The translations under genes and the position numbers were made by a program. DNA of 64,000 bases from Tuctoria greenei (lineage: Eukaryota; Streptophyta; Magnoliopsida; Poales; Poaceae), in contig JAYESD010000009.1 of NCBI GenBank assembly GCA_036927565.1, positions 156,324,929 through 156,388,928 of the forward strand, written 5' to 3'. The notes under the pieces were generated by a model, which saw only the letters and a program-made list of their open reading frames with translations, made no database searches and was not told where the DNA came from. Below, one piece after another: positions 56,601-64,000 of the stretch (positions within the stretch are counted from its first letter, which is position 1; each line of letters opens with the position of its first letter).

Positions 56601-59600
56601 TGCTATCGTAAATGCTCTAAAAGCAGTCCAAGATGCTGAAATAAAAAGCTGCCCACAACTGCTGCCCTAGCTGCTCATAGAGCAGTCCAAAATGCTGAAA
56701 TAAAAACTGCCCACAAAGACCAAGTACAAAGACTTATTCCCATCAGTCTCCCCCTGGCTTATTGCAAGGAGGCTGATTCGAACGCATGACCTCCAGGACA
56801 CAAGTGGAGAGACTATCTCTGTGTCAGACCCGCCCAAGCAAGTTTACATACTTCACCATGACTTCTATGTGATCCTTCTACAAAATTAATTAATTATGTA
56901 CTCTATTCCACTGAAACTAAAAAGTGTTGACCCAAGAGAGAGGCATCGTGCTACAGAAAAAAAAATCACAAACTTCTACATTTTGGGTGGGCCCAAGGCT
57001 CCTTGGGCCATGCTCATACATTGTATTGCACATATTTAAATTTAATTGAAGGTATGGAATATTAAATGGTGTGCTCAGTGCCGAAGGCTCCCACGTTGTG
57101 GGGTCTGGGAAAGGGTTACCCATGCATTTGCAAGAGGCTGGTTCGAACATAAGACCTCAAAACACAAGTGGAGATACACTACCACCGCGTCAGGTCCGCC
57201 CTTCTGGAATATTCCTTTCTAAAAAAATACATGAGAATTTGAGAAGTAATAAAACACATTCTGTTAAAGTTTGCATGCTGTTTTATATACAAATCACAGT
57301 ATGAACAAAGGCATGACGTCTGAGTTCTCCCCTTTTTCAATGATCACGTGCCATTCCATGTTCTGTAGCAATGCTAAATTGCTAATTTATTACTCTGCTG
57401 CTCTTTTTTAGGATGACAATTCAAGAATGTAGCTTGTCTGATGGTGTACTGGAAACACTAGCTCGATATCTTGAGAGAACTGCTGATGATATAAAGGCTA
57501 GTTTATGTTCAACAGACTCGTTAATCTCATGTTGGCTTCAAGTTTATTTCGTAATTCAATTTCCAATTCTTATTTTTGATCCAACATATAAAACAAATGT
57601 TCCTATTTTACAGGCCAGATATGAGATCCTACATCGTGATAAAGCTGAGCATTCTCGTAAGAAAGTGCCTGAACATGATGTCAAAGTGGAAGATTTGTAC
57701 CGTGACAAAGATTTAGACGCAGCATTGGACTCCTTTGACAATCTCTTCTGTCGACGATGTCTGGTATGCTCAGCTATTAGCTTACATATCTTCTTTCCTG
57801 AAATCTGTTGGTTGTTGAACATTGTGTTTATCGTTATGATTTTTGCTGATGAACATTCTGCCCATTGTGGTGACAACAGGTTTTTGATTGCAAGCTACAC
57901 GGATGTTCTCAAGAATTAGTATTTCCTGTAAGTTACCAAGTTACCAGAGTTATTATTTCTAATATCATATGTTTACATTTTTCTGTCTTTACAGACAGAA
58001 AAACAACCGGTTTGGAGTGGCACAGATAGTGTACCATGTGGCATTCATTGTTATAAACTGGTGTGTATTTTATTAACTTTTGAAAAGTGGCTTATATGCT
58101 GTGAAAATCTAACCTTCTAAACATATTCTGCCTCGATATTCATCTTTTAACCTTAATTTTCCAGGTCTCTAAACTAGATTCTATAGCACCAATAAATTCT
58201 CACATGCTTATGGATGTTGAGGAGCCAATTCACTCATCTGACAATGCAATGAATGAGCCTGGCCCAAATAGGAAAAAGCACAGCTCCAGTGGAAAGAAAA
58301 CGAAATCTCAACAGGGCGAAAGCTACTCAATGGCAAGGGTTGCCACAGAAAGCAGTGACTCAGAAGTACGGCCGATAAACAATAAATCTCCACAACACTC
58401 TCATAGTCCATCAAAAGTTAAAATCGGCCCAGAAGGTGGAATCAGAAAAAGTTCCAATAGAAGAATTGCTGAGAAAATTCTATTGAGCGTTAAGAAAGTA
58501 CAACGGGAAACGGCACAGTTGGACTCTGATTCTGTTAGTGGGTTGCTTTTGTCTCGGGACATGAAGCTTAGATCTGATACAGGAAATGGAAATAAGGATT
58601 CATTCGCATCCTCTCAATACAATTCTCCAAGCACAAGTTCTAAAAATAAGAGTACACCTCAGATTGGGAGTGACTTAGCTGAAGCTCAGAATGATTTAAT
58701 GGAGGAAATGAATAACGAACATTCAGCAACAGATGATTATGATAGTTCAAGGAGAAACGAGAGTATACACAGGCAAAAGGATAAATGTAGGCCCTGGAAC
58801 GCAATTGAGCAGGGACTCCTGGTGAAAGGACTAGAGATTTTTGGAAGGAACAGGTTTGGCCTTCTATCCTAATATCCAACTTTGAATATCCCACATGATT
58901 GTGCAGGCTAAATATTCTGTTGTGTTTGCTTTTTTTGTATCTCTGGTACCGATGATTGAAGAATAGCTGTATTTGCTACTAGCTATATTAAGCGGGGAAT
59001 ACTGTTCTAAAAAATATTTATGTTATAAATTATAATACATCATAGTGTTTGTTGTGGCACATTTAATTACTCATTCTAAAACCACTGGCTGAATCATTAT
59101 ACAGTATTTCATTTTGTGTTGTGATTTTTTGGACCTTTTCCTCTATAGTCAAGCCTCCATTTTGTTGAGTCAGCTTGTCTCAGTTCTAATAACATGTCTT
59201 TGATGGGTTCTTAAATATGGTATATATCGATGTGGTAATTCTATGCTGCATCGTTTAACACTTCGTTGTATACGCGAATGATGTTCTATTTGCTATGAGC
59301 TAAGAAATTTTGATATACTGCGTCTTCAAGTTTCTTGAAACAAACCTCTCTCATCACCTTGGGATTTGGTACACCATATAAACATATTGTAGGTCTTCCT
59401 GCCATAGGATAATTTAAACTTGGTTTATGGTTTACCTAATCCCAATTTTGATTCTAAACCGTGGTTTCTCCTTCATGCAGTTGTCAAATTGCTCGGAACC
59501 TTCTTGGTGGAATGAAAACATGCAGAGATGTTTTTCAGTATATGAATTATATTGCAAATAATAGTGCATCTGGAGCTCTTAGTGGTGTTGATTCTCTTGT

Positions 59601-62394
59601 TAAAGGGTATATAAAGGTTGGATTCACTGTGGCCCTCATTTATTAAGACATCCGGCTGGTAACTAATTTGCTGTTGTTGTGCTGAATTGCTGATATCCCA
59701 GGGTAACGAGGCACATTCAAGATCAAGGTTTTTCAGAAGGCGTGGTAAAGTCCGTCGTTTGAAGTATACCTGGAAATCTGCAGGTTACCTTTTTAAAAGG
59801 ATTACAGAAAGGAAGGATCAGCCATGTCGACAATATAGTCCTTGTGGCTGTCAATCTGCATGTGGAAAGCAGTGTCCATGTCTCACAAATGGGACATGCT
59901 GTGAAAAATACTGTGGGTGAGCTACTTATTTTCCTTTGCATTATCTTATATTAGCATGTATAAGTTTATGCATGCAAAGTATATTCTTAATATGTTTTCT
60001 ATCTTCCTAGTTTTTTTAGGGAAACTATCTTTCTAGTTATTGACTATGTTCTACTATGATTTTACCTACCTTATGATGGCACGATAAATACTAAGAGTTT
60101 AGATATTTTATGTTAATATCATTGCAGACAGGATTTGAATTGCGAATGGTTGCCCATCTGGATATTAGTAGTGTTGTTCATGGTTATCAATTTGGTATAT
60201 GTAGAAGTGTTCTTTGGTCTCTCACGCTTCGACAATCACTAGAATAAATAAATTGTTCAGTGCTTTTCTTATGCTACCCATTGAGTTGTTTTCTTATTAC
60301 CGCCCTTTTTCTCCTATAATCATCAACTATGTTGAGCTGTACTCCCTCCATTCTCTTTTAATGACTTTGGTTAGCTTAAATTTGAGCTAATCAACATCAA
60401 CAATAAAAAAAACAGAGGGATAATCTGTTGCATACATGTACTGACTATTTCTTAACCTGACAAATTTTGGTATTGATTGGAATGGAAATACGTGTTCAAC
60501 CAAATAGCATCGCCCTGATGTCATCATTTAGTGATTCACCGTGTCTCTTGTGTGAGCTTATTCTTTACCTTCTGCATCCAGGTGTCCAAAAATGTGTAAG
60601 AACCGTTTTCGAGGTTGCCATTGTGCAAAGAGCCAGTGTCGCAGCCGTCAATGTCCATGCTTTGCTGCTGACAGGGAATGCGATCCTGATGTTTGCAGAA
60701 ACTGCTGGGTTGGGTATGTATCTGAAAGTCTGAAAAACAAGGACTTCATTGAATTTTGATAACATACAGTGGGAATACCTCAAAAATCATTTGTTCTCCA
60801 TTCATTAGGGCCGTAATGATTTCCTGGTTCATTGAAACTTAACTTCAACATCGTCAAATCTCATTCAAATCAGTGTTTTTCTTCTGTTGTCTGATAGTAC
60901 AATATGTTTAACTACTCCTTCCGCTAACATTTTATGACTTGCAGGTGCGGCGATGGTACATTGGGAGTCCCAAACCAGAGAGGAGATAATTATGAATGCC
61001 GGAACATGAAATTGCTTCTTAAACAACAACAAAGGGTATACCTTTTATTGATATATTGCTTACTGTTAACGTCTTGGTTATAATTATACTGAGACAATTA
61101 ATTCCTTGCCACTCCAAAAGGAACCACTCAGTCCTTTTGCATGAGGCACTCCAGTATGAGGTCAATTAATTCCTCCGTCACACTTATGAATATAATTATT
61201 CTAATTTTATTTGGTAAAAACATAAAATTGATATACACTAATTGAATTGTATCAGGGTTGGTATTGATTTAGCAGAAAATTCAGCTGAATGAAACCCATC
61301 AAAAGCAGTGGGTTTTTGTGTGCATAGTCAATTCATGGCTAGTTCTGGGTAATGATACTCAAATAAAAGATGTCATACTCAATCAAGAAAACTGAACGAC
61401 AATGTTTTTGAGTTTTTCTGGGCGAAAACTATTCTATGCTAAAAGTTCATGTCGAGCATGCATTCTAGTGCTGACAAAGTTTTGAAGTCAGGAAGGTTGA
61501 ATATCACATGTCGCAGACTTGTAGTCAGAGCACTAACATAATGGAAGGTTTTCTGATTAGTTGGAAGAGAGTGTAAAATAAGGAATAATACATTACTTGG
61601 ATTTTATTTTGAGTTTTCTGAATGGACATATGTTGTGACACAACTCGGCCCAGTAGTGCACTTACATTGTGGAATGCATGTCCTTACTACATTTTGTGTT
61701 AAAGTTTCCTCTTTCTATTTCAATAATTATTTTATCGGTCGTCTTAGTCGTGATTTTGGTATCTTCTCAGGTGTTGCTTGGAAGATCTGATGTTTGTGGC
61801 TGGGGAGCCTTCCTTCAGGTTAAACTATTCATTCGATCCTTTCCCTTTATCTCTTCCTCTTTCCCTTCATATCATCTTATTTATATGTTCTTAAATCTCC
61901 AGAGTAATGTTGGCAAAAATGAATATCTTGGCGAGTACACTGGGGAACTCATCTCCCATAAAGAGGCAGATAAGCGAGGAAAGATATATGACCGTGAGAA
62001 TTCATCGTTCCTTTTCAATCTGAACAATGAGGTAGGTGCAAAATTATCCTTATCTGCAAGAATTTTGTTATTATATACTTGGTTGAGTTTTGTCTATTCT
62101 TGAGTGCAGTATGTCCTTGATGCATTCAGAATGGGTGACAAGCTGAAGTTTGCGAACCATTCCCCTGATCCGAATTGCTATGCTAAGGTTATCATGGTAG
62201 CTGGTGATCACAGAGTAGGCATATTTGCCAAAGAAAGGATTAGCGCTGGCGAAGAGCTGTTCTATGATTACCGCTACGAGCCCGACCGAGCCCCTGTTTG
62301 GGCTCGGAAGCCTGAGTCTGGAGGCAAGGACAAGGACGACAGTCAATCATCTCACGGGCGCGCCAAGAAGCTTGCCCAAAACACTAGAGCCTGA
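44607..62394 (+). CDS. EZ1: E(z)/Polycomb histone H3K27 methyltransferase, 16 coding exons
   Basis: The catalytic subunit of Polycomb repressive complex 2, which methylates histone H3 lysine 27 in the nucleus. Exons: 44607-44705, 47051-47167, 47256-47581, 48433-48594, 57412-57496, 57614-57763, 57880-57927, 57995-58060, 58165-58853, 59481-59616, 59702-59916, 60582-60713, 60945-61035, 61771-61818, 61903-62031, 62110-62394. They sum to 2778 bp, phases fit at all junctions, and the product is 925 residues, the usual length for plant E(z). Seen: Ala-rich N-terminus, a Cys-rich C5 region at about 305-351, a SANT-like region at about 560-612, the CXC cysteine clusters at about 660-745 and SET at about 773-895 with N-H-S-P-D-P-N-C (847-854) and F-Y-D-Y-R-Y. 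The N-terminus resembles the rice EZ1/maize Mez2-Mez3 (SWINGER-like) type more than CURLY LEAF. No disruption in the coding exons. Confidence 0.9.
44706..47050 (+). other. E(z) intron 1
   Basis: GTCTGT donor and TTCTGTAG acceptor. The intron is 2.3 kb and contains a dispersed-repeat fragment at about 45775-45957. ORFs in it overlap no conserved exon and lack support. Confidence 0.75.
45775..45957 (+). repeat. dispersed repeat fragment with (TTG)n tail
   Basis: The stretch contains the phrases GGTCCCAAGCTTGGATAAAA, AGGCTTGGCGAGCCAAC and ATGGAAATGAAACCCAA and ends in a (TTG)n run at about 45940-45957. I recall this combination from a common plant SINE-like repeat. Exact family not tested. Confidence 0.45.
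47582..48432 (+). other. E(z) intron 3 with C25A9 homopolymer
   Basis: GTCAGT donor and ATGCAG acceptor. It contains a run of 25 C at 48289-48313 followed by nine A (48314-48322) and a T-rich run near 47823-47838. No other feature was recognised. Confidence 0.75.
48842..48918 (-). mobile_element. Au-like SINE, part 1 (split by copia)
   Basis: The forward strand shows GGACGTACCTAGTGCTGAAAGCTCCCA-type sequence, the reverse complement form of the Au SINE 3' body. It is cut at the GTCTC duplication (48914-48918) and resumes at 56751. Confidence 0.65.
48919..49137 (-). repeat. truncated LTR at left end of compound copia
   Basis: It aligns to 56349-56570 of the right LTR and stops abruptly at CTCTAAAAGCAG, where plus-strand Gag begins. 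Confidence 0.8.
49138..49890 (+). pseudogene. copia Gag (C-terminal half) and protease start, plus-strand copy
   Basis: Plus-strand Gag starts in its middle (AVEKLF and [15 protein letters not shown]). A zinc knuckle follows, [14 protein letters not shown] near 49522-49562, with a TAG at 49558-49560. The protease frame 49600-49890 holds [12 protein letters not shown] near 49772-49805. Confidence 0.8.
49865..50675 (+). pseudogene. copia pre-integrase and integrase N-terminal half
   Basis: Frames 49865-50209 and on encode protease end and the pre-integrase region. A local duplication of the phrase GACCATGTGGAGCAGCTTTG occurs three times at 50258-50335. The integrase core with [10 protein letters not shown] near 50605-50640 is cut at 50676-50680 by the nested small LTR element. 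Confidence 0.75.
50258..50350 (+). repeat. short tandem duplication in copia integrase region
   Basis: The phrase GACCATGTGGAGCAGC recurs at about 50262, 50280 and 50317 with TTTGCGATGTCTGCGTGGTGA repeated around it. It breaks the reading frame. Confidence 0.75.
50681..51977 (+). mobile_element. small non-autonomous LTR element (1.3 kb)
   Basis: LTRs at 50681-50806 (126 bp) and 51846-51977 (132 bp) start TGTTA(C/G)AGATATAATAGTA and end ATTCATAA(T/C)A. Flanking duplications are AACGC (50676-50680) and AGCGC (51978-51982). The primer site TGGAATCAGAGCC at 50807-50819 is close to the initiator Met site. A purine-rich stretch GAGTTTGAGGTGGG precedes the 3' LTR. The 1.04 kb interior has no pol. 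It holds a GC-rich 50830-51190 part with an ATG-initiated 124-residue frame and a later Ser/Leu-rich relic of copia Gag/pol-like DNA. Confidence 0.82.
50888..51262 (+). other. GC-rich ORF in the small LTR element, possible captured fragment
   Basis: The frame of 124 residues has, from its second Met at about 51040, [16 protein letters not shown] followed by [16 protein letters not shown], a composition like the start of a plant nuclear gene. GC content here is much higher than in the rest of the element. I cannot name the protein; a captured 5' exon is an inference. Confidence 0.35.
51983..54344 (+). pseudogene. copia integrase end, reverse transcriptase and RNase H
   Basis: After the small LTR element the integrase resumes with the [12 protein letters not shown] segment (one stop, TAG, at about 52037) and runs to a TGA at 52401. 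The frame 52412-53902 (496 residues) holds the linker and the whole [43 protein letters not shown] and an intact Y-V-D-D-L near 53389-53405. A frame change near 53880 leads to RNase H (53811-54344) with [17 protein letters not shown] and DLLTKLL. This is the best-preserved RT in the window but gag and integrase are broken. Confidence 0.87.
54341..54352 (+). other. polypurine tract of plus-strand copia copy
   Basis: TTAGGGGGAGAA lies directly before the LTR that starts TGCTGG at 54353. Confidence 0.85.
54353..54695 (+). repeat. 3' LTR of the plus-strand copia copy
   Basis: This 343 bp LTR is TGCTGGAATAAC to TGCTATTAACA and aligns in reverse complement with 56305-56745. It contains three imperfect repeats of a unit around CATCTTGGACTGTTTTTAGA. 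It is followed directly by minus-strand Gag/protease sequence at 54696. Confidence 0.85.
54696..56290 (-). pseudogene. copia Gag, minus-strand copy
   Basis: The minus-strand frame of 466 residues (54766-56166) plus its upstream part encodes Gag: [34 protein letters not shown] and [18 protein letters not shown], the UBN2-type core, then [15 protein letters not shown] frame change near 54900-55060 leads to the zinc-knuckle and linker part. The start of protease (F-L-G-D-G-S) ends at 54696, where the other copy's LTR is inserted. A run of 14 C at about 55799-55812 lies near the Gag N-terminus. Confidence 0.82.
56291..56302 (-). other. primer-binding site of minus-strand copia copy
   Basis: The minus strand reads TGGTATCAGAGC, the initiator methionine tRNA site, 2 bases from the LTR end. 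Confidence 0.9.
56305..56745 (-). repeat. 5' LTR of outer minus-strand copia
   Basis: The forward strand reads TGTTAGTAGCTGAATTC to CCCATCA. Its first 44 bp or so are duplicated in tandem (56305-56348 and 56349-56395). Four or five imperfect copies of a CTGCTCTAAAAGCAGTCCAAGATG unit lie at 56508-56710. Confidence 0.85.
56751..56850 (-). mobile_element. Au-like SINE, part 2 (split by copia)
   Basis: It continues the SINE interrupted at 48918. The minus strand has a B-box-like GCGTTCGAATC and GGGCGGGTCTGACACAGAG-type head, the Au SINE promoter half. Confidence 0.65.
57071..57205 (-). mobile_element. second Au-like SINE
   Basis: The forward strand shows CAGTGCCGAAGGCTCCCAC, GGGTCTGGGAAAGGGTTACC, GGTTCGAAC and GCGTCAGGTCCGCCC, the reverse complement layout of an Au SINE. 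It lies about 200 bp upstream of E(z) exon 5 and is in the same orientation as the split copy. Confidence 0.65.
57497..57613 (+). other. E(z) intron 5, GC-AG type
   Basis: Exon 5 must end at ATAAAG (57496) to keep the conserved D-D-I-K/A-R-Y-E-I-L junction in frame. The next bases are GCTAGT. The acceptor TATTTTACAG at 57613 is normal. A GT donor 4 bases downstream would shift the frame. The boundary therefore appears to be GC-AG. Confidence 0.75.
58854..59480 (+). other. E(z) intron 9
   Basis: GTTTGG donor and CATGCAG acceptor, 627 bp, AT-rich. No repeat or gene recognised. Confidence 0.7.
59917..60581 (+). other. E(z) intron 11
   Basis: GTGAGC donor and CATCCAG acceptor. It carries a small Stowaway MITE. 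Nothing else was recognised. Confidence 0.75.
60342..60420. mobile_element. Stowaway-like MITE (79 bp)
   Basis: It begins CTCCCTCCATTCT and ends AAACAGAGGGA, partial inverted repeats of the Stowaway type, and is flanked by TA on both sides (60340-60341 and 60421-60422). The internal part is AT-rich with no ORF. Confidence 0.75.
61036..61770 (+). other. E(z) intron 13
   Basis: GTATAC donor and TTCTCAG acceptor, 735 bp. AT-rich with no feature I can name. Confidence 0.7.
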
Positions 62395-63021
62395 CTCCGG
62401 TTCATTGATTGGATAGCCTAGATTTTGGCAGTCATTTGTTCATTAATACCAGACGGAGACCCGTCATTCCCAGGTCCCGACCTGATTTATCTGAAATCCT
62501 TTACCGCTCATCTCGAATATTTTGTTTCATGAATTTATTAATTGTAGCTGGTCCTGACATCTGTAGAATCAGCTGGTGTGCCACAGATCTGGTGTAACGT
62601 TAGCTGATCAGTTGGTTGCTTATACTCCGTTTGAACTGGTTCTTTCTTGTGGGGGTATGACTTATGATAAGAGTGTCTTTGTTTTATTTTATTTTTTGCA
62701 TACTGAAGCTTCTGGTTACGGTAGCTCCAAAAGATAAAAAACTCTAATGATTCATGGTTCAGCTTGGCAAGACCCCCCTTTTGGTTCTATAAGTAATAAA
62801 CCTAAAAAATAGTGTCATCTGAGCGGAAACAAAAACTGATTAGTTGGTTTAGAGAACGTGGCTTGTTGTTTAGCATTTGAGGTGGGCTTACCCTGGACAA
62901 AAGATTTTTAAATATGTCATCCATCTATTTTTGCATTCAGAACCTACGATCCTCATAGCTGGACTTTGTGTGGGACCTTTACCTCGAACAAAGTCAAAAC
63001 AGAGTGACATTTAGCCAAGGA
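62395..63021 (+). other. E(z) 3' UTR and downstream region
   Basis: The region after the TGA at 62392-62394 is AT-rich. A candidate polyadenylation signal AATAAA is at 62795-62800. Its right end is the target duplication AAGGA (63017-63021) of the LTR element that follows. Confidence 0.6.
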
Positions 63022-64000
63022 TGTCGACATGACCATACAACATGTGGTAATGGTATTTCTATAAAACATTTTACATGTGATCACTTTGACGACGACAACC
63101 ACCGCGCTGCGCCTCTTCGTACAGGGTCGCGTGTCACCTCGTTATGGCCCCTCGCAATGTACAAATAAAATATGAATGAATCAATGAAAGTTAGTTGAAT
63201 CATTTGCAAGTTGTTTCAATCTCAATTCTCTCAATCACAATTTTAACACGTTATCATCCTCTAAGAGCGAAAGAGAGAATCAAGAACAACGGTAAGATGT
63301 CGAATCCAAATCTTACCGATTTGTTCTTTATTGTATTCTTCATTGGAGAAGACGAACTTGGCCGTCGGTGTCACTATGGACACCGTGGTGGTTGACGCCG
63401 GCGCACTGGTCTTGTGCACAACCCCGCAAGAACAAGACAGAGGAGAAGTTTCTGCCGTCGTACACACAGGAGTCGATGGCGCTGCCGTCGTTGCCGCGAG
63501 TGTCGCCGTGGAGGTCAGCGCCACCGTCAAGCGGTGGTCGCCCCTTTGCCACCACCACCAAGAAGTATATTGCGACGCCGCGTTGAGGACCGTTCTCCAA
63601 CTCCTTTTCCCCGCCGTACCTCGGATCCGGACGACCAACAAATGGGTCGTCAAGAGGAACCGAACACCGTCCTCGGTGGGGAGATCCCCAATCGGGTTGC
63701 GCCGGTTCAAGGACCTTCGTCATCGGACGGGCAGGGGGAGGGGGAGGAGAAGGAACAGATGGCAGACCGAACATCACGTCAGCCACCGGATCCATGGCAC
63801 CGGCAGTTGCCGACGTCACCACGCCGCCACCAATACAACGGACAGCAAGGATACGAATTGGACCCCGAGGTCCTTTGGCCATGCACCACTCCTCCGTCGG
63901 CACCACCTGCAACAATAGCATCACATGTTCCTATGTCGGCAACACCTTATCATGAAAACGAGACGCCGGAACCCAGATCTACACCTGCGCTTCTGAGTTT
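63022..64000 (+). mobile_element. copia-like LTR element, 5' end, runs off window
   Basis: A segment TGTCGACATG (63022) to TTTTAACA (63248) looks like a short 227 bp LTR and is followed by CGTTATCATCCTC, which resembles the ACACGTTATCAGCAC-type start seen after the LTR in one group of plant copia elements. A Ser/Asn start MSNPNLTDLF at 63298 and Pro-rich frames follow. The right end lies outside the window, so the element type is tentative. Confidence 0.55.
63642..64000 (+). CDS. partial Pro-rich ORF, open to the window end
   Basis: The frame with ATG at 63642 is open to the right edge, at least 119 residues, and is also open upstream for about 160 bases. It is rich in Pro, Gln, Arg and Glu and has no motif I recognise. 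It lies in the presumed Gag region of the LTR element at 63022. It may be Gag-like or may be an accident of GC-rich sequence. Confidence 0.35.
   Translation, partial: MGRQEEPNTVLGGEIPNRVAPVQGPSSSDGQGEGEEKEQMADRTSRQPPDPWHRQLPTSPRRHQYNGQQGYELDPEVLWPCTTPPSAPPATIASHVPMSATPYHENETPEPRSTPALLS

Larger units (their letters stand above)
48919..56745 (-). mobile_element. compound Ty1/copia insertion in E(z) intron 4
   Basis: The outer boundaries are TGTTAG at 48919 and CATCA at 56745, flanked by a perfect GTCTC duplication at 48914-48918 and 56746-56750. The outer element is minus-strand: right LTR 56305-56745, primer site 56291-56302, Gag 54696-56290, and a truncated left LTR 48919-49137. Between 49138 and 54695 lies a plus-strand copy of the same family: Gag from its middle on, protease, integrase, RT, RNase H and its own 3' LTR. 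The Gag stretch DERAVEKL to LGDGS occurs in both orientations, so it is not a simple inversion. A second copy inserted into the first, followed by deletion, would explain it. Confidence 0.82.
48595..57411 (+). other. E(z) intron 4, 8.8 kb, expanded by transposons
   Basis: The donor GTAACG at 48595 and acceptor TTTTTTAG before 57412 are placed by protein continuity (codon R split 2+1). Within it lie an Au-like SINE split by a compound copia insertion (48919-56745), a small non-autonomous LTR element inside that, and a second Au-like SINE at 57071-57205. After removing the copia the intron would be about 1 kb. Confidence 0.85.

Noticed and set aside
48919..56745. Simple inversion of one copia element
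   Set aside because: Part of Gag is present in both orientations and there are three LTRs, which a single inversion cannot produce.

Overview
The window is nuclear DNA of a flowering plant, almost certainly a grass. The evidence is a split single-copy gene for a grass-type Enhancer-of-zeste histone methyltransferase, Tat-clade Ty3/gypsy elements with antisense ORFs, a SIRE-like Ty1/copia element, an Au-type SINE and a Stowaway MITE. The species cannot be fixed from this sequence. Nothing bacterial, no CRISPR array and no classical tRNA or rRNA gene was seen. Roughly two thirds of the window is transposable-element DNA in nested layers.

Left part (1-28207). An L1-type LINE (25622-28207) is the oldest visible layer. 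A SIRE-like Ty1/copia element (13910-25621) sits in it, and its 5' LTR was broken by a Tat-clade Ty3/gypsy element of which only the 3' part is visible (1-13909). The gypsy element has decayed pol (protease, RT, RNase H, a second RNase H, integrase) and a long opposite-strand ORF with the 'putative gypsy type transposon' domain. That antisense ORF is split by a 2.7 kb solo LTR (6955-9683), and the gypsy 3' LTR is split by another reversed solo LTR (12390-13423).

Middle part (28208-44250). A minus-strand single-exon gene encodes a probable plastid-targeted NYN-domain/C2H2 zinc-finger protein (30200-31420). About 150 bp upstream of its start codon a minus-strand Ty1/copia element with 104 bp LTRs is inserted (31572-42118). 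That copia carries a hAT-like MITE (32201-32752), a 39-bp minisatellite in its coding region, a short WNK-kinase-like fragment near its 5' end, and a complete but internally deleted gypsy element with two LTRs and a perfect 5-bp target duplication (34588-39835).

Right part (44251-64000). A plus-strand E(z)/Polycomb methyltransferase gene (44607-62394) can be modelled as 16 coding exons with continuous phase, giving about 925 residues with SANT, CXC and SET regions. Intron 4 is 8.8 kb because an Au-like SINE within it was split by a compound copia insertion (48919-56745), which itself holds a small non-autonomous LTR element. One intron appears to use a GC-AG boundary. The window closes with the 5' LTR and first internal sequence of another copia-like element that runs off the end.

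How the parts relate: the only two genes likely to work for the host are the NYN/zinc-finger gene and the E(z) gene, and both carry LTR-element insertions close to or inside them. The rest records successive insertions whose order can be read from target-site duplications. I did not find a clearly new biological system. The most unusual items are the WNK-like capture, the antisense and env-like ORFs, the palindrome-rich LTRs, the compound inverted copia in the E(z) intron and the 1.3 kb non-autonomous element with foreign-looking GC-rich sequence.
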